DNA of 24,751 nucleotides from Acidaminococcus fermentans (GCA_004555735.1 SFHH01000062.1:1-24751), one strand, 5' to 3'; positions 7,462 through 15,650 are shown, counted from the first letter of the stretch. Notes: generated by a model from the sequence alone, not told the origin. Numbers and translations: made by a program.

Positions 7462-8214
7462 ATGGAACAACCTGTGATTGAATTCCGGAATGTGGAAATG
7501 CATTTCGGTCCCAAGACGGTCCTGGACCAGGTCAGCTTTTCTGTAGCCAAAGGAGAGACCCTGGCAGTGCTCGGTCCTTCCGGGACCGGGAAAAGTACCG
7601 TGCTGAAGCTGCTCATCGGTCTGCTGAAACCCCAAGGGGGACAGGTGCTGATCCAGGGCCAGCCAGTGGAAAATTATACGGAAGCCCAATGGAACCAGCT
7701 GCGCCAGCATATGGGCATGGTGTTCCAGTATTCTGCCCTGTTCGATTTCCTGGATGTGGGCGAAAATGTGGCCTTTGGACTGCGCCAGCATACCAGCCTG
7801 TCGGAAGCAGCCATCCAGAAGCGGGTGAAGGACCTTCTGGAAGCGGTGGGCCTTTCCGGCAATGAACATGTGTATCCGGCCCAGCTGTCCGGGGGTATGC
7901 AGAAACGGGTGGGACTGGCCCGGGCCCTGGCCCTGCAGCCGGACATCATCCTCTATGATGAACCTACCGCGGGACTGGATCCCATTATGGCTACCAACAT
8001 CAGCCAGCTGATCCTGGACACCAAGAAAAAACTGGGCATCACCTCTGTGCTGGTGACCCATGACATGGCCTCCGCCTTTCTCTGTGCGGACAGGATCCTG
8101 ATGCTGAGCCACGGTCACATCGTTTTTTCCGGTACCGTGGAAGAAGCCAGACATACCCGGGAACCCCTGGTGCGGGCGTTTTTGCGCAGTGATATTTTGG
8201 AAGACAAGGAGTAA
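7462..8214 (+). CDS. mlaF: MlaF-type ABC transporter ATP-binding protein
   Basis: This 250-aa ATPase is the partner of MlaE and powers phospholipid transport at the inner membrane. All ABC motifs are visible: Walker A GPSGTGKST (about residues 38-46), Q-loop VFQY, signature LSGGMQKRVGLARAL (from about 142), Walker B IILYDEPTAGLDP (from about 162) and the switch His in LVTHDM. I chose ATG 7462 because GGAGG lies five bases upstream. In-frame ATGs at 7444 and 7450 lie inside mlaE and precede that site. No MlaB-like STAS gene is found nearby, although MlaB partners MlaF in proteobacteria. Confidence 0.95.
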   Translation: MEQPVIEFRNVEMHFGPKTVLDQVSFSVAKGETLAVLGPSGTGKSTVLKLLIGLLKPQGGQVLIQGQPVENYTEAQWNQLRQHMGMVFQYSALFDFLDVGENVAFGLRQHTSLSEAAIQKRVKDLLEAVGLSGNEHVYPAQLSGGMQKRVGLARALALQPDIILYDEPTAGLDPIMATNISQLILDTKKKLGITSVLVTHDMASAFLCADRILMLSHGHIVFSGTVEEARHTREPLVRAFLRSDILEDKE

Positions 8215-8218
8215 GAGC

Positions 8219-9472
8219 ATGAAAGCAGATGAAGTCAAAGTCGGTGCTGTCACCCTGGGGGGCATCGTGATCTTGGCCCTGATGTTGACCTTTCTGGGGG
8301 TGTTCAGCTTTGCCGGCCGGACCTATAAACTGAATGTGATGTTCGACGATGTGAACGGCCTGAAAGTGGGTAACGAAGTCCGTTTTGCAGGAGTCCCTGT
8401 AGGGAAAGTGGATGACATCGTGGTGGACGGGTCCAAAGTGAAAGTGGTCATGAAGATGGATGAGAAGCAAAAGATCCCCCGCAATTCCCAGTTCGCCATT
8501 GGCATGGACGGGGTCATGGGGACCAAATTCGTCACCATTGCTCCACCGAAAATCGCCACCGGCCTGGTTTTCAAAGCCGGAGAGACCATTACGGGGCAAC
8601 AGGCAGGAGGCATCGATAAACTGATGGATTCTTCCGGCAAGGTCCTGGACAAGCTGGAAGTGGTGGTGGACGCCTTCAGCAATGTATTCGGGGACAAGAA
8701 GGTGCAGAAATCCATGCGGGAAGGCTTCGTCCAGACCGGGGAAGTGGCCAAGAACATGAATGACTTCACCAAAGCCCTGGCCACTATGGCCCAGCAGAAC
8801 CAGGGAGACATCCATGCCATGGTAGGGCAGATGAAGGAAATGAGCATCCATATGAATAACATCATGGATAAGGCGGATGCCAATGGGGCCACAGGACAGA
8901 ATGTAGCCGCTATGGCAGCCAATATGGCGGATGCCAGCCAGAAGATCCGGAATACGGCGGAAGCCCTCCAAAATGTAGTCACCGATCCCCAGACCCAGCA
9001 GGATCTGAAGGAGACCATCCATCATGCCAAATCCACTTCCGTAAAGGCAGACAAGATCCTGGGTGTAGTCACCGATGCTCAGGTCCAGGCGGATGTGCTG
9101 TACAATGATAAAAAAGGCAAATGGCGGACGGATATGGGCGTGAAGCTGCCCTTGAAGGAAGATGCCTATGCTTTCCTGGGAGTTTCCGACATCGGGGACC
9201 GGGACAAACTGGATTTCCATTACAACAAGAAGCTGAATAAATTTATCTGGGGACGGGCCGGGGTCATGGAAGGCCAGTTCGGTGTAGGGGCCGATTGGAT
9301 CCTGTCTCCGAAATTCAAGCTGTTCACCGATTTTTATGATTTCGATGATGCCAAACTGAAAGTGGGGGCAGAATATGCCTTTACTCCCAAATTGTCCCTG
9401 ATCGGGGAGAGTATGGATGTGCTGGATCATGGGGCCGATACAGCTTATGTGGGGCTCCGGGCCAGATTCTGA
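8219..9472 (+). CDS. mlaD: MlaD-type MCE protein with C-terminal beta-barrel-like domain
   Basis: This 417-aa protein is much longer than E. coli MlaD (about 183 aa). A single N-terminal helix (VGAVTLGGIVILALMLTFLGVF) anchors it in the inner membrane. Residues about 35-118 form one MCE domain (YKLNVMFDDVNGLKVGNEVR, FAGVPVGKVDDI, GTKFVTI). Residues about 130-290 are long, Met/Gln/Ala-rich helices. Residues about 290-417 have around ten alternating amphipathic strands and end in GLRARF, a terminal Phe typical of outer-membrane barrels. Work on Veillonella parvula described an MlaD of this design spanning the envelope. The start is ATG 8219 with AAGGAG seven bases upstream, 4 bases after mlaF. 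Confidence 0.92.
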   Translation: MKADEVKVGAVTLGGIVILALMLTFLGVFSFAGRTYKLNVMFDDVNGLKVGNEVRFAGVPVGKVDDIVVDGSKVKVVMKMDEKQKIPRNSQFAIGMDGVMGTKFVTIAPPKIATGLVFKAGETITGQQAGGIDKLMDSSGKVLDKLEVVVDAFSNVFGDKKVQKSMREGFVQTGEVAKNMNDFTKALATMAQQNQGDIHAMVGQMKEMSIHMNNIMDKADANGATGQNVAAMAANMADASQKIRNTAEALQNVVTDPQTQQDLKETIHHAKSTSVKADKILGVVTDAQVQADVLYNDKKGKWRTDMGVKLPLKEDAYAFLGVSDIGDRDKLDFHYNKKLNKFIWGRAGVMEGQFGVGADWILSPKFKLFTDFYDFDDAKLKVGAEYAFTPKLSLIGESMDVLDHGADTAYVGLRARF

Positions 9473-9490
9473 TCAAAAAGTTCAAAAAGT
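9473..9490 (+). repeat. Tandem 9-mer TCAAAAAGT (2 copies)
   Basis: Two perfect adjacent copies of TCAAAAAGT (9473-9481, 9482-9490) lie between mlaD and the tolC promoter. The second copy overlaps an inverted repeat at the -35 box, so it may be part of the control region. Confidence 0.5.
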
Positions 9491-9549
9491 CATTGGTTGA
9501 CTTTACTTTTTCAACTGATTATAATAATAAAAGCTGACTAGGTAGTCAG
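9486..9549 (+). promoter_or_regulatory. Inverted repeats overlapping the tolC promoter (candidate operators)
   Basis: Two inverted repeats flank the promoter core. AAAGTCA (9486-9492) pairs with TGACTTT (9498-9504) over the -35 box. CTGACTA (9534-9540) pairs with TAGTCAG (9543-9549), a 7-bp palindrome with a 2-base gap sitting at the expected transcription start. Such placement fits repressor binding, but the regulator is not identified. Confidence 0.45.
9497..9525 (+). promoter_or_regulatory. Strong sigma-70-type promoter for tolC
   Basis: TTGACT (9497-9502) and TATAAT (9520-9525) are separated by exactly 17 bases, close to consensus. The expected transcription start is near 9532, and the gene starts at 9571. 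This is the best promoter in the window. Confidence 0.85.
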
Positions 9550-9570
9550 AAAGTACAGGAGGGTCCGATT

Positions 9571-10863
9571 GTGAAGCATTTCCATACCAAAAGCATGATT
9601 CTGAGCGCTGTGATCCTGAGCGCCCTTTCTATCCATACAGCCGGGGCGGCTGCTCCGGAAACCGTGAACCTGGACCTGGGGAAAACCGTCCGCATGGCCC
9701 TGGATAACAATTCCAGCGTGAAGATCTCCGCGGCGGAACTGGACGCCGCCAAGGCTAACCTGGACCAGGCCAAAGGAGCCCGGTGGGGGAGCATTGATTT
9801 CTCCCATACCAGCGGCCGTACAGAAAGATACCAGTCCAATGTCATCGGCAATAACCATTCCAATTCTGTGAGCATCACGGTTCCTATCTATACCGGCGGA
9901 CGGCTGGAAGGGGCCATCGATCAGGCCAAAAAGAATCTGGATTACTACCAGTACGGTATGAGCAGTTCCTACCAAACCACCCGGTACAATGCGGAAAAGG
10001 GCTACTACGATGTGCTCCAGGCCGCTAACACCGTGAACCTGGACAAGGAAACCGTGGACCGGCTGGATGAACACCTGAAGAACACCCAGGCCCAGTTTGC
10101 CGTGGGCGTGGTAGCCAAGGCCGACGTGCTCCGGTCCCAGGTAGAACTGGTGAATGCCCAGCAGACCCTGACCCAGGCGGAAAACAACTATGAAGTAGCT
10201 GTTTCCTCCTTGAACAATGTGATAGGGCTGCCTACTGCCACCCGGCTGAACCTGAGCCAGGGATTGGAATACAAACCCAATGATTATACCCTGGACAACT
10301 GCGTGACCTACGCCATGGCCAACCGGCCGGAGATCCACCAGGCGGAAGCCTCCGTGGGCATGGCCCAGGCCGCTCAGAAAATGGCCAATGCCGGCAGCTT
10401 GCCTCAGGTGAGCCTGGGCGCTTCCAATGCCTGGAGCAATGATACTTTCCCTGGACAGAACCGGGACAACTGGACCGTAGGACTGAATATCACCCAGAAT
10501 ATCTGGGACTATGGTGTCAATGCCGCTAAAGTCCGGGAAGCCAAGGCCAATGTGGTAAAGGCCCAGGAAAGCTACCGGCAGATCAGTGACCAGGTGCGGC
10601 TGGCAGTAAGGACCAGCTACCTGAGCATGCGGGAAGCAGAAAAACGGATCAAGACCACGGAAGTGGCCGTGGCCCAGGCGGAAGAAGATTACCGCATCGC
10701 CCAGCTCCGGTACCGGGCCGGCGTGGGGACCAACACCGACGTCATGGATGCGTCCGTGGCTCTGACCACCGCCAAGAACAACTACATCCAGGCCCTGTAC
10801 GACTACAATACTTCCACCGCGTTGCTGGAACAGAGCATGGGTGTGCCTGTGGAAAACGAATAA
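9571..10863 (+). CDS. tolC: TolC-family outer membrane efflux/export protein
   Basis: This 430-aa protein has a signal peptide (ILSAVILSALSIHTAGA) and the duplicated helical repeats of the outer membrane efflux protein family. Each half has a long Ala/Gln/Glu-rich helix (KISAAELDAAKANLDQAKGAR; LRSQVELVNAQQTLTQAENN; NVVKAQESYRQISDQVRLAV; RTSYLSMREAEKRIKTTE). Repeat-edge motifs such as RPEIHQAEASVGMAQAA, TDVMDASVALTTAKNNYIQALYDYN are also present. TolC trimers form a channel through the outer membrane for efflux pumps or type I secretion. The start is GTG 9571 with AGGAGGG seven bases upstream. It is followed by a terminator, so it is probably its own transcription unit. No inner-membrane pump gene is adjacent. 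Confidence 0.92.
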   Translation: MKHFHTKSMILSAVILSALSIHTAGAAAPETVNLDLGKTVRMALDNNSSVKISAAELDAAKANLDQAKGARWGSIDFSHTSGRTERYQSNVIGNNHSNSVSITVPIYTGGRLEGAIDQAKKNLDYYQYGMSSSYQTTRYNAEKGYYDVLQAANTVNLDKETVDRLDEHLKNTQAQFAVGVVAKADVLRSQVELVNAQQTLTQAENNYEVAVSSLNNVIGLPTATRLNLSQGLEYKPNDYTLDNCVTYAMANRPEIHQAEASVGMAQAAQKMANAGSLPQVSLGASNAWSNDTFPGQNRDNWTVGLNITQNIWDYGVNAAKVREAKANVVKAQESYRQISDQVRLAVRTSYLSMREAEKRIKTTEVAVAQAEEDYRIAQLRYRAGVGTNTDVMDASVALTTAKNNYIQALYDYNTSTALLEQSMGVPVENE

Positions 10864-10879
10864 AATTGATAACTGACCC

Positions 10880-10910
10880 AAGAGTCTGCGCTTGCAGGCT
10901 CTTTTCTTTT
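10880..10910 (+). terminator. Rho-independent terminator after tolC
   Basis: AAGAGTCTGC (10880-10889) pairs with GCAGGCTCTT (10894-10903) around a GCTT loop, with one wobble pair, followed by TTTTCTTTT. It lies 17 bases after the tolC stop. Confidence 0.85.
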
Positions 10911-11015
10911 ACCCTCCATTCCTGCTATACTAATACTGTGTATGAAGGGTGCATCAATTCCCGCCATCCGCGGCAGTCTTTGCAAAGGGGCATGCGCAGC
11001 ATGGTGGTGGGTTCC

Positions 11016-11050
11016 ACGATTCACGATGAACGATTCACGACAAACGATAC
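11016..11050 (+). repeat. Five tandem ACGATNN-type heptamers before tamB
   Basis: Consecutive heptamers ACGATTC, ACGATGA, ACGATTC, ACGACAA and ACGATAC fill 11016-11050 exactly. They end directly at the GGAGG ribosome binding site of tamB (11051-11055). A small hairpin CATGC/GCATG lies just upstream (10991-11003). The array is in the probable 5' untranslated region. Confidence 0.7.
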
Positions 11051-11060
11051 GGAGGCCCTC

Positions 11061-14000
11061 ATGGGTACCAAAGGAAAAAAACGGCTGGGCATTCTGGCCG
11101 GGGTCCTGGTCCTGCTGTACCTGGTCCTGTGGAAAGTGATCCTTCCCGCAGGGCTGGAGCGGGCCATCCCCCTGGTAGAAAATACCGCCGGCGAATACAT
11201 CAACGGTCAATTGCAGATGGAGACTATGGAAGTGAGCCCGGACCTGACTTTTACAGCCCGGAACCTGCGGCTGGAAGATCAGAGAGGACAGCTGATGGCA
11301 GAAGTCCCTTCACTTTCCCTGCAACTGGACCCTCTGAAGGTCCTTACGGGCAGTGGGTCTGTAGGGATGATCACCCGGATCGTCGTGGAACAGCCTCAGG
11401 TATATCTGGTCCAGGATGAACAGCAGGAATGGAATATCGCCCATTTGCTGAAGGAAAGCCAGAGTTCCAGCACTGAGTTCAAGGGACTCATTTCCATCCA
11501 GGATGGGTCGGTGGAACTGCGTCTGCCTTATGGCACCTGGCAGGCGGGGGTGGAAGGGACCATCGATCCTTCTCGGAATCCGGATTTCGCCCTGGATCTG
11601 ACAGTTACCCGGAAGGGCCAGACCATCCATGTGGCCGGGAATCTGGATACGGACCGGCAGGGTACCCTGACAGTTCGGACAGACCTGCTGGCTCTCCGGG
11701 ATTTCAGTCCTCTGGCTGGGCATTTCCTGCCGGTGACGGACCTTTCCGGAGCTTTGTCCGATGCGTCCATTACCTGGACAAACAATGCCTCCGGCAGCCA
11801 GCTTTCGGGCAAAGCCCTGCTGCGCCAGGTGGGCGCGGTTTATGACTGGGAAGGGAAGGAACTGGCTCTGGGAGCCGACGGGGAACTGTCCTTTGACCAG
11901 ATGCGGCTGAAGGCCCGGGAACTGGATGTTGCCGTTGACGGGCAGAAAGTGCGGCTTTCCGGAGGTCTGGATCTGACGGATCTGGAGAACCCCCGGGCGG
12001 AGAAACTCCAAGCGGATGTGGATGGATTCGACTTGTCCGCCCTGCCCCTGGATCTTCCCGTTTCTGGGACACTCAGCGGCAGCTTGGCTATAGACGGAAC
12101 CAAAGACAGCCTGACCGGCAGCGGCACCTTCACCAGCCCAGCTCTGACTTTCCAGGGCTATGAAGCGGATCAAGTGACACTGCCCTTCTCCTTCCAGGAT
12201 CACCGGGTAGAGACCGATGGCGCCAAGGTGTCCCTGGGCGGTGGCTCGGCAACCATGAAGGCTTCTTATGACTGGGAGGCACAGGACGGGCGGCTGGCCC
12301 TGACTGTGGACCATGTGGACGCCGGCACCTTCCTGCCCAGGCTGGGCAGTCTGGTCCTGGATGGGACCGTGTATGCCGTAGGGCAGTACCAGGACGGCCG
12401 GCTCCAGGGAGAAACGGTTTCCAGCGATCTGTCCTTGGCTTGGGGGAACCTGAAGCTCCAGCAGATCGCTTTGGATGGGGCCCTGGAGGGCGGCAATCTG
12501 ACCCTCAGCCGGATTTCCGCCTATACAGAAGACGGGGGCGCCTTGGCCGGCAGCGGCAGCCTGAAAGCTGGTCAGCTCCAAGGAGACCTGTATGTTACGG
12601 ATCTGCCGGTGGATCCCCTGCTGGCAGCTGTGGGCCAGGAAGGGAAGGGACTTTTGTCCGCCCATCTCCTCCTCAGCGGTACCGAGGACGCCCCCCAGGC
12701 CTTCGGAGCCTTCTCCTTCCGGGAGGGAGAAATCCTAGGAGAGACCATCCAGGAAGCCCACGGGGCATTGGAATGGAAGGAACGGAAAGCTGGCTTCCAC
12801 AAAGTGGAAATCAACCTGGATAAGGGAACCCATATCCTGGATGGTACAGCGGATCTGTCCGGCAGCGAACCGATACTGGATCTGACCCTGGAGACCCGGG
12901 GTGTCCGGATGGAACCTTTCAGTGAGGCATTTCAGTCTCCCTGGCCTGTCACGGGGAACTTGACGAACACCATTACGGTGAAAGGACCGCTGTCCAATCC
13001 TTCCTTCACCGGTCATGTCCATGGCTGGGACGGTTCTGTAAACAAATTCCTGGTGGACGAAGTGGACGGGGATTATGCCTATGACGGCAAGCTCCTCCAT
13101 CTGAGCAATTTCCGGGTCCAGGCCCTGACCTGCCAAGCCCAGTTCAGCGGCACCGTCAGCCGGGATGGATTCCTGGACCTTGGCATCGATGCCAAAAACA
13201 TCAACCTGCTGCGGCTGCCCTGGCTGAAGGACAGCGTAGATCTGGAAGGCCTTGTGAACTTCAGTGGCAGCATCACCGGCCACATCAGCCGTCCCCTGTT
13301 CCAGGGCGTACTTTCTTCTGACTCCGTCCTGATCAACGGGGTAGAATTCACCGGACTGGCTCTGTCTTTCCAGAGCCAGGGAGGCCATGTGAATACCTTC
13401 CAAGGCACCTTTCAGCAGAAGACCGGCGGGGACTATGCCCTGAAAGCCAAATTCGACTTCGACCGGAAACTGTTCCAGTGGACGGTGGACGTGAACCGGG
13501 GCAATGTACGCTCTCTGCTCCAGATGGGGGGGATCCAGGCGGATGTGGACGGGTATCTTTCCGGCCGCATCGAAGCCAACCCTGACGGTCCCCGCACGGG
13601 CATGACCGTCATCGGTAAGGTGGAAGACGGGAAAGTGGCCGGAGTGCCCTTTGCCTCGGCAGATTTCGACATTTACACCCATCTGGGACTGTGGAAGATC
13701 CGGAAACTCCAAGCAAAGGAAAGCGGCGGCGGGCTCATTGCCGCCCAGGGGAACATCGATCTGCGGAAGCGGACCATCGATCTGGAACTGGCTACCAGTG
13801 AGGCCAATGCCAAACTCCTCACCGTGGCCCTGGACAATCCGCCGGAAGTCAGCGGCAAACTGAACATCGTAGCCCAGCTCAAGGGGAAACTGGATGACCC
13901 CAACGGGAACTTCTCTCTGGAAATGAAAGACGGGAGCATCAGCGGGGTATCTTTCGACAGCCTGTATGGTATGGTCACCTTGCGGGATGACATGTTCCAT

Positions 14001-15359
14001 CTGGACCAGTTCCTGATCCAGCGGGACGTGTACAAGATCAGTGCTTACGGCACTTTTCCCATGGATCTGCTCCGGGCGGCGGGCAGCCGGAAGAACCCGG
14101 ATGCCCGGATGAACCTGGAAGTCCATCTGGACAATGGGAACCTGGCCATCCTGCCCACCCTGACCAAATGGGTCCAATGGGCGGACGGCCCCACCAGCGG
14201 CCGGGTGTCCGTAACCGGTACTTTGGAAGACTACAATCTGAACGGCTCCATAGACCTGGATGGAGGGACCGTGAAATTCCGGGGCCTGGACAACACCTTC
14301 GACAATGTGAAGTTCACCCTGAAAGAATTTTCCACTACTACCGGGAAAAAGGGCAGCATCACTGCCTTCGGATCCTACCGGCTCGATGATGCTTCTGGTA
14401 AGCCCTATCACCTGGATATGGTTATCCGGGATGTAGAACTGGTTTCTTCCAGCATAAAGGGAAAACTCAATGGGAAGTTCGACCTGGAACACAAAGAAGG
14501 CAAACCCTTCCTGTCTGGGAACCTGAAGCTGGACAAGGGCTATCTGGGGATTTCCTCCATCCCGGAATTTGGGGAAGGGGGCTCGGATATCGGTCTGGAC
14601 ATCGATGTAGACCTGGGGAACAACCTGCATCTGTATAATGCGGCCTTCATGGACCTGTGGCTGAAGGGGCAGTTCCACATCTTAGGCAGCACCGCCTTCC
14701 CCCAGCTCAACGGCAGCATCCGGGTGAATCGGGGCAGCCGGCTGAAATACCTGGGGACCCCCTTCAATATCGGGTTCGGGGAAATCTACTGGCCCCGCCC
14801 GGGCACCTTCATCCCCAATGTGAACATGGCGGCTTTTACCCGGCTGGGACAGTACAATATACTGGCCAAAGCCAGCGGGCCTTTGAGCCTGGATGATATC
14901 GTCATCAAACTGTCCAGCGATCCGCCCCAGGATGAGAATACCCTGAAACGGTTCCTGACCCTGAAGACCGACGATGCCAGCTTGGGAGACGATGCCTGGA
15001 AGAGCTTGGTGGATGCGGGGCTCCAGATGACCTTCCTGGCAGATGTGGAAGATGCCATCAAACAAGCCCTGGGGCTGGACGAACTGCGGATCTACAGCGG
15101 CAATGTCCAGAACACCGTGGCTTTTTCGGCGGACACCAACCGGGCTAATGAGGCCGCTGGTCAGGAACGGCGCCAGTACAATGTACTGCTGAGCCGGTAT
15201 TTCGGCCGGAAGTTGCTGATCGGCTACACCACCAGCTTTGACGGAGAAGAACACAACCTGTATGCTGGGTTCCGGATCGCTCCCAAGGTCCACGTGGGGA
15301 TCGCCACCGATCAGGACAACAATCACTGGTACGGCGTCCAGTACCGGACACGGTTCTGA
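11061..15359 (+). CDS. tamB: TamB/DUF490-family inter-membrane lipid transport protein
   Basis: This 1432-aa protein has one N-terminal membrane helix (LGILAGVLVLLYLVLWKVIL) and then a very long, repetitive beta-strand-rich region. That fits the hydrophobic-groove (taco-like) TamB fold that bridges the periplasm and is thought to carry phospholipids to the outer membrane. The C-terminal DUF490 region is recognisable: NGSIRVNRGSRLKYLGTPFN, GEIYWPRPGTFIPNVNM, LSLDDIVIKLSSDPP, YNVLLSRYFGRKLLIGYTTS. It ends in a terminal Phe (QYRTRF). I chose ATG 11061, six bases after GGAGG (GGAGG at 11051-11055). The longer reading frame from 10866 would start inside the tolC terminator and the heptamer array. 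A TamA-type partner is not seen; bamA follows downstream and may serve. Confidence 0.93.
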   Translation: MGTKGKKRLGILAGVLVLLYLVLWKVILPAGLERAIPLVENTAGEYINGQLQMETMEVSPDLTFTARNLRLEDQRGQLMAEVPSLSLQLDPLKVLTGSGSVGMITRIVVEQPQVYLVQDEQQEWNIAHLLKESQSSSTEFKGLISIQDGSVELRLPYGTWQAGVEGTIDPSRNPDFALDLTVTRKGQTIHVAGNLDTDRQGTLTVRTDLLALRDFSPLAGHFLPVTDLSGALSDASITWTNNASGSQLSGKALLRQVGAVYDWEGKELALGADGELSFDQMRLKARELDVAVDGQKVRLSGGLDLTDLENPRAEKLQADVDGFDLSALPLDLPVSGTLSGSLAIDGTKDSLTGSGTFTSPALTFQGYEADQVTLPFSFQDHRVETDGAKVSLGGGSATMKASYDWEAQDGRLALTVDHVDAGTFLPRLGSLVLDGTVYAVGQYQDGRLQGETVSSDLSLAWGNLKLQQIALDGALEGGNLTLSRISAYTEDGGALAGSGSLKAGQLQGDLYVTDLPVDPLLAAVGQEGKGLLSAHLLLSGTEDAPQAFGAFSFREGEILGETIQEAHGALEWKERKAGFHKVEINLDKGTHILDGTADLSGSEPILDLTLETRGVRMEPFSEAFQSPWPVTGNLTNTITVKGPLSNPSFTGHVHGWDGSVNKFLVDEVDGDYAYDGKLLHLSNFRVQALTCQAQFSGTVSRDGFLDLGIDAKNINLLRLPWLKDSVDLEGLVNFSGSITGHISRPLFQGVLSSDSVLINGVEFTGLALSFQSQGGHVNTFQGTFQQKTGGDYALKAKFDFDRKLFQWTVDVNRGNVRSLLQMGGIQADVDGYLSGRIEANPDGPRTGMTVIGKVEDGKVAGVPFASADFDIYTHLGLWKIRKLQAKESGGGLIAAQGNIDLRKRTIDLELATSEANAKLLTVALDNPPEVSGKLNIVAQLKGKLDDPNGNFSLEMKDGSISGVSFDSLYGMVTLRDDMFHLDQFLIQRDVYKISAYGTFPMDLLRAAGSRKNPDARMNLEVHLDNGNLAILPTLTKWVQWADGPTSGRVSVTGTLEDYNLNGSIDLDGGTVKFRGLDNTFDNVKFTLKEFSTTTGKKGSITAFGSYRLDDASGKPYHLDMVIRDVELVSSSIKGKLNGKFDLEHKEGKPFLSGNLKLDKGYLGISSIPEFGEGGSDIGLDIDVDLGNNLHLYNAAFMDLWLKGQFHILGSTAFPQLNGSIRVNRGSRLKYLGTPFNIGFGEIYWPRPGTFIPNVNMAAFTRLGQYNILAKASGPLSLDDIVIKLSSDPPQDENTLKRFLTLKTDDASLGDDAWKSLVDAGLQMTFLADVEDAIKQALGLDELRIYSGNVQNTVAFSADTNRANEAAGQERRQYNVLLSRYFGRKLLIGYTTSFDGEEHNLYAGFRIAPKVHVGIATDQDNNHWYGVQYRTRF

Positions 15360-15373
15360 CAGTTGATAAAAAA

Positions 15374-15416
15374 GGGGGGGGTGTACGTGTGAAAACTACA
15401 CACGCGCAATACCCCC
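15374..15416. repeat. Imperfect hairpin element, related to the sequence at the window start
   Basis: GGGGGGTGTACGTGTG (about 15375-15390) pairs imperfectly with CACACGCGCAATACCCCC around ACTA. On the minus strand it is followed by a C and T run, like a terminator; on the plus strand there is no T tract. Bases 1-29 of the window (CACACGTGCAACACCCCCTT with T run) resemble its minus-strand form. Confidence 0.55.
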
Positions 15417-15418
15417 TT

Positions 15419-15568
15419 CGTCATAGGTCAGACGTCATACGCTTTTGGAAATGAATTTTTAAAATTGATTTTGAAACTTCAAAACCTATTCCATGAATCA
15501 ACTGATTTTCTCAAATTCGGAGCCAGCAGAGCTGGCTTCCAACGGCGTATGACATATGACCTATGACG
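15419..15568. repeat. Long inverted repeat with heptamer arms (possible cruciform/MITE-like element)
   Basis: The outer arms are 15419-15442 and 15545-15568, matching in 22 of 24 positions as inverted copies, with weaker pairing on to 15451/15536. The left arm is three heptamers (GTCATAG, GTCAGAC, GTCATAC). The right arm is four (TATGACA, TATGACC, TATGACG, TATGACA, to 15575). Inside, further inverted pairs nest: GAATTT/AAATTC (15453-15458, 15513-15518), TTTTGAA/TTCAAAA (15469-15475, 15478-15484), and the small hairpin AGCCAGC/GCTGGCT (15521-15537). The interior is AT-rich and holds no reading frame I can support. Confidence 0.7.
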
Positions 15569-15575
15569 TATGACA

Positions 15576-15608
15576 GGGCTGTTGCCATGGCAACAGCCCC
15601 CCTTTTTT
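15576..15608 (+). terminator. Rho-independent terminator after tamB
   Basis: A 24-base perfect palindrome (15576-15599; one arm GGGCTGTTGCCA) is followed by CCC and six T (15603-15608). It ends the tamB transcription unit before the bamA promoter. Confidence 0.85.
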
Positions 15609-15621
15609 CACACTCCAGGAC

Positions 15622-15650
15622 TGGAAATCTCAGTCCATAGAAGGTATAAT
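15622..15650 (+). promoter_or_regulatory. Promoter for bamA and downstream OM/lipid A genes
   Basis: TGGAAA (15622-15627) and a perfect TATAAT (15645-15650) are spaced by 17 bases. An inverted repeat GGACTG/CAGTCC (15618-15623, 15631-15636) overlaps the -35. The start codon of bamA is 82 bases after the -10, leaving a long leader. Confidence 0.7.

Noticed and set aside
10903..10931. Possible tamB promoter (TATACT at 10926-10931)
   Set aside because: The -10 is fair but the -35 region (TTTCTT) is weak and overlaps the tolC terminator T run, so I do not call it.
10866..11060. Upstream extension of tamB from 10866
   Set aside because: It would run through the tolC terminator and the heptamer array, and it lacks a ribosome binding site. 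ATG 11061 has GGAGG and directly precedes the membrane helix.
12735..14678. Long minus-strand open frame (647 codons) inside tamB
   Set aside because: It is the antisense shadow of a well-supported gene with strong codon bias. It has no ribosome binding site or recognisable family, and its sequence is low-complexity and unlike any domain I know.
15374..15416. Terminator of tamB at this hairpin
   Set aside because: On the plus strand no T tract follows the stem; the perfect palindrome at 15576-15608 fits better.
15548..15575. CRISPR-like repeat
   Set aside because: The repeats are contiguous 7-mers without spacers, so this is a tandem repeat and not a CRISPR array.
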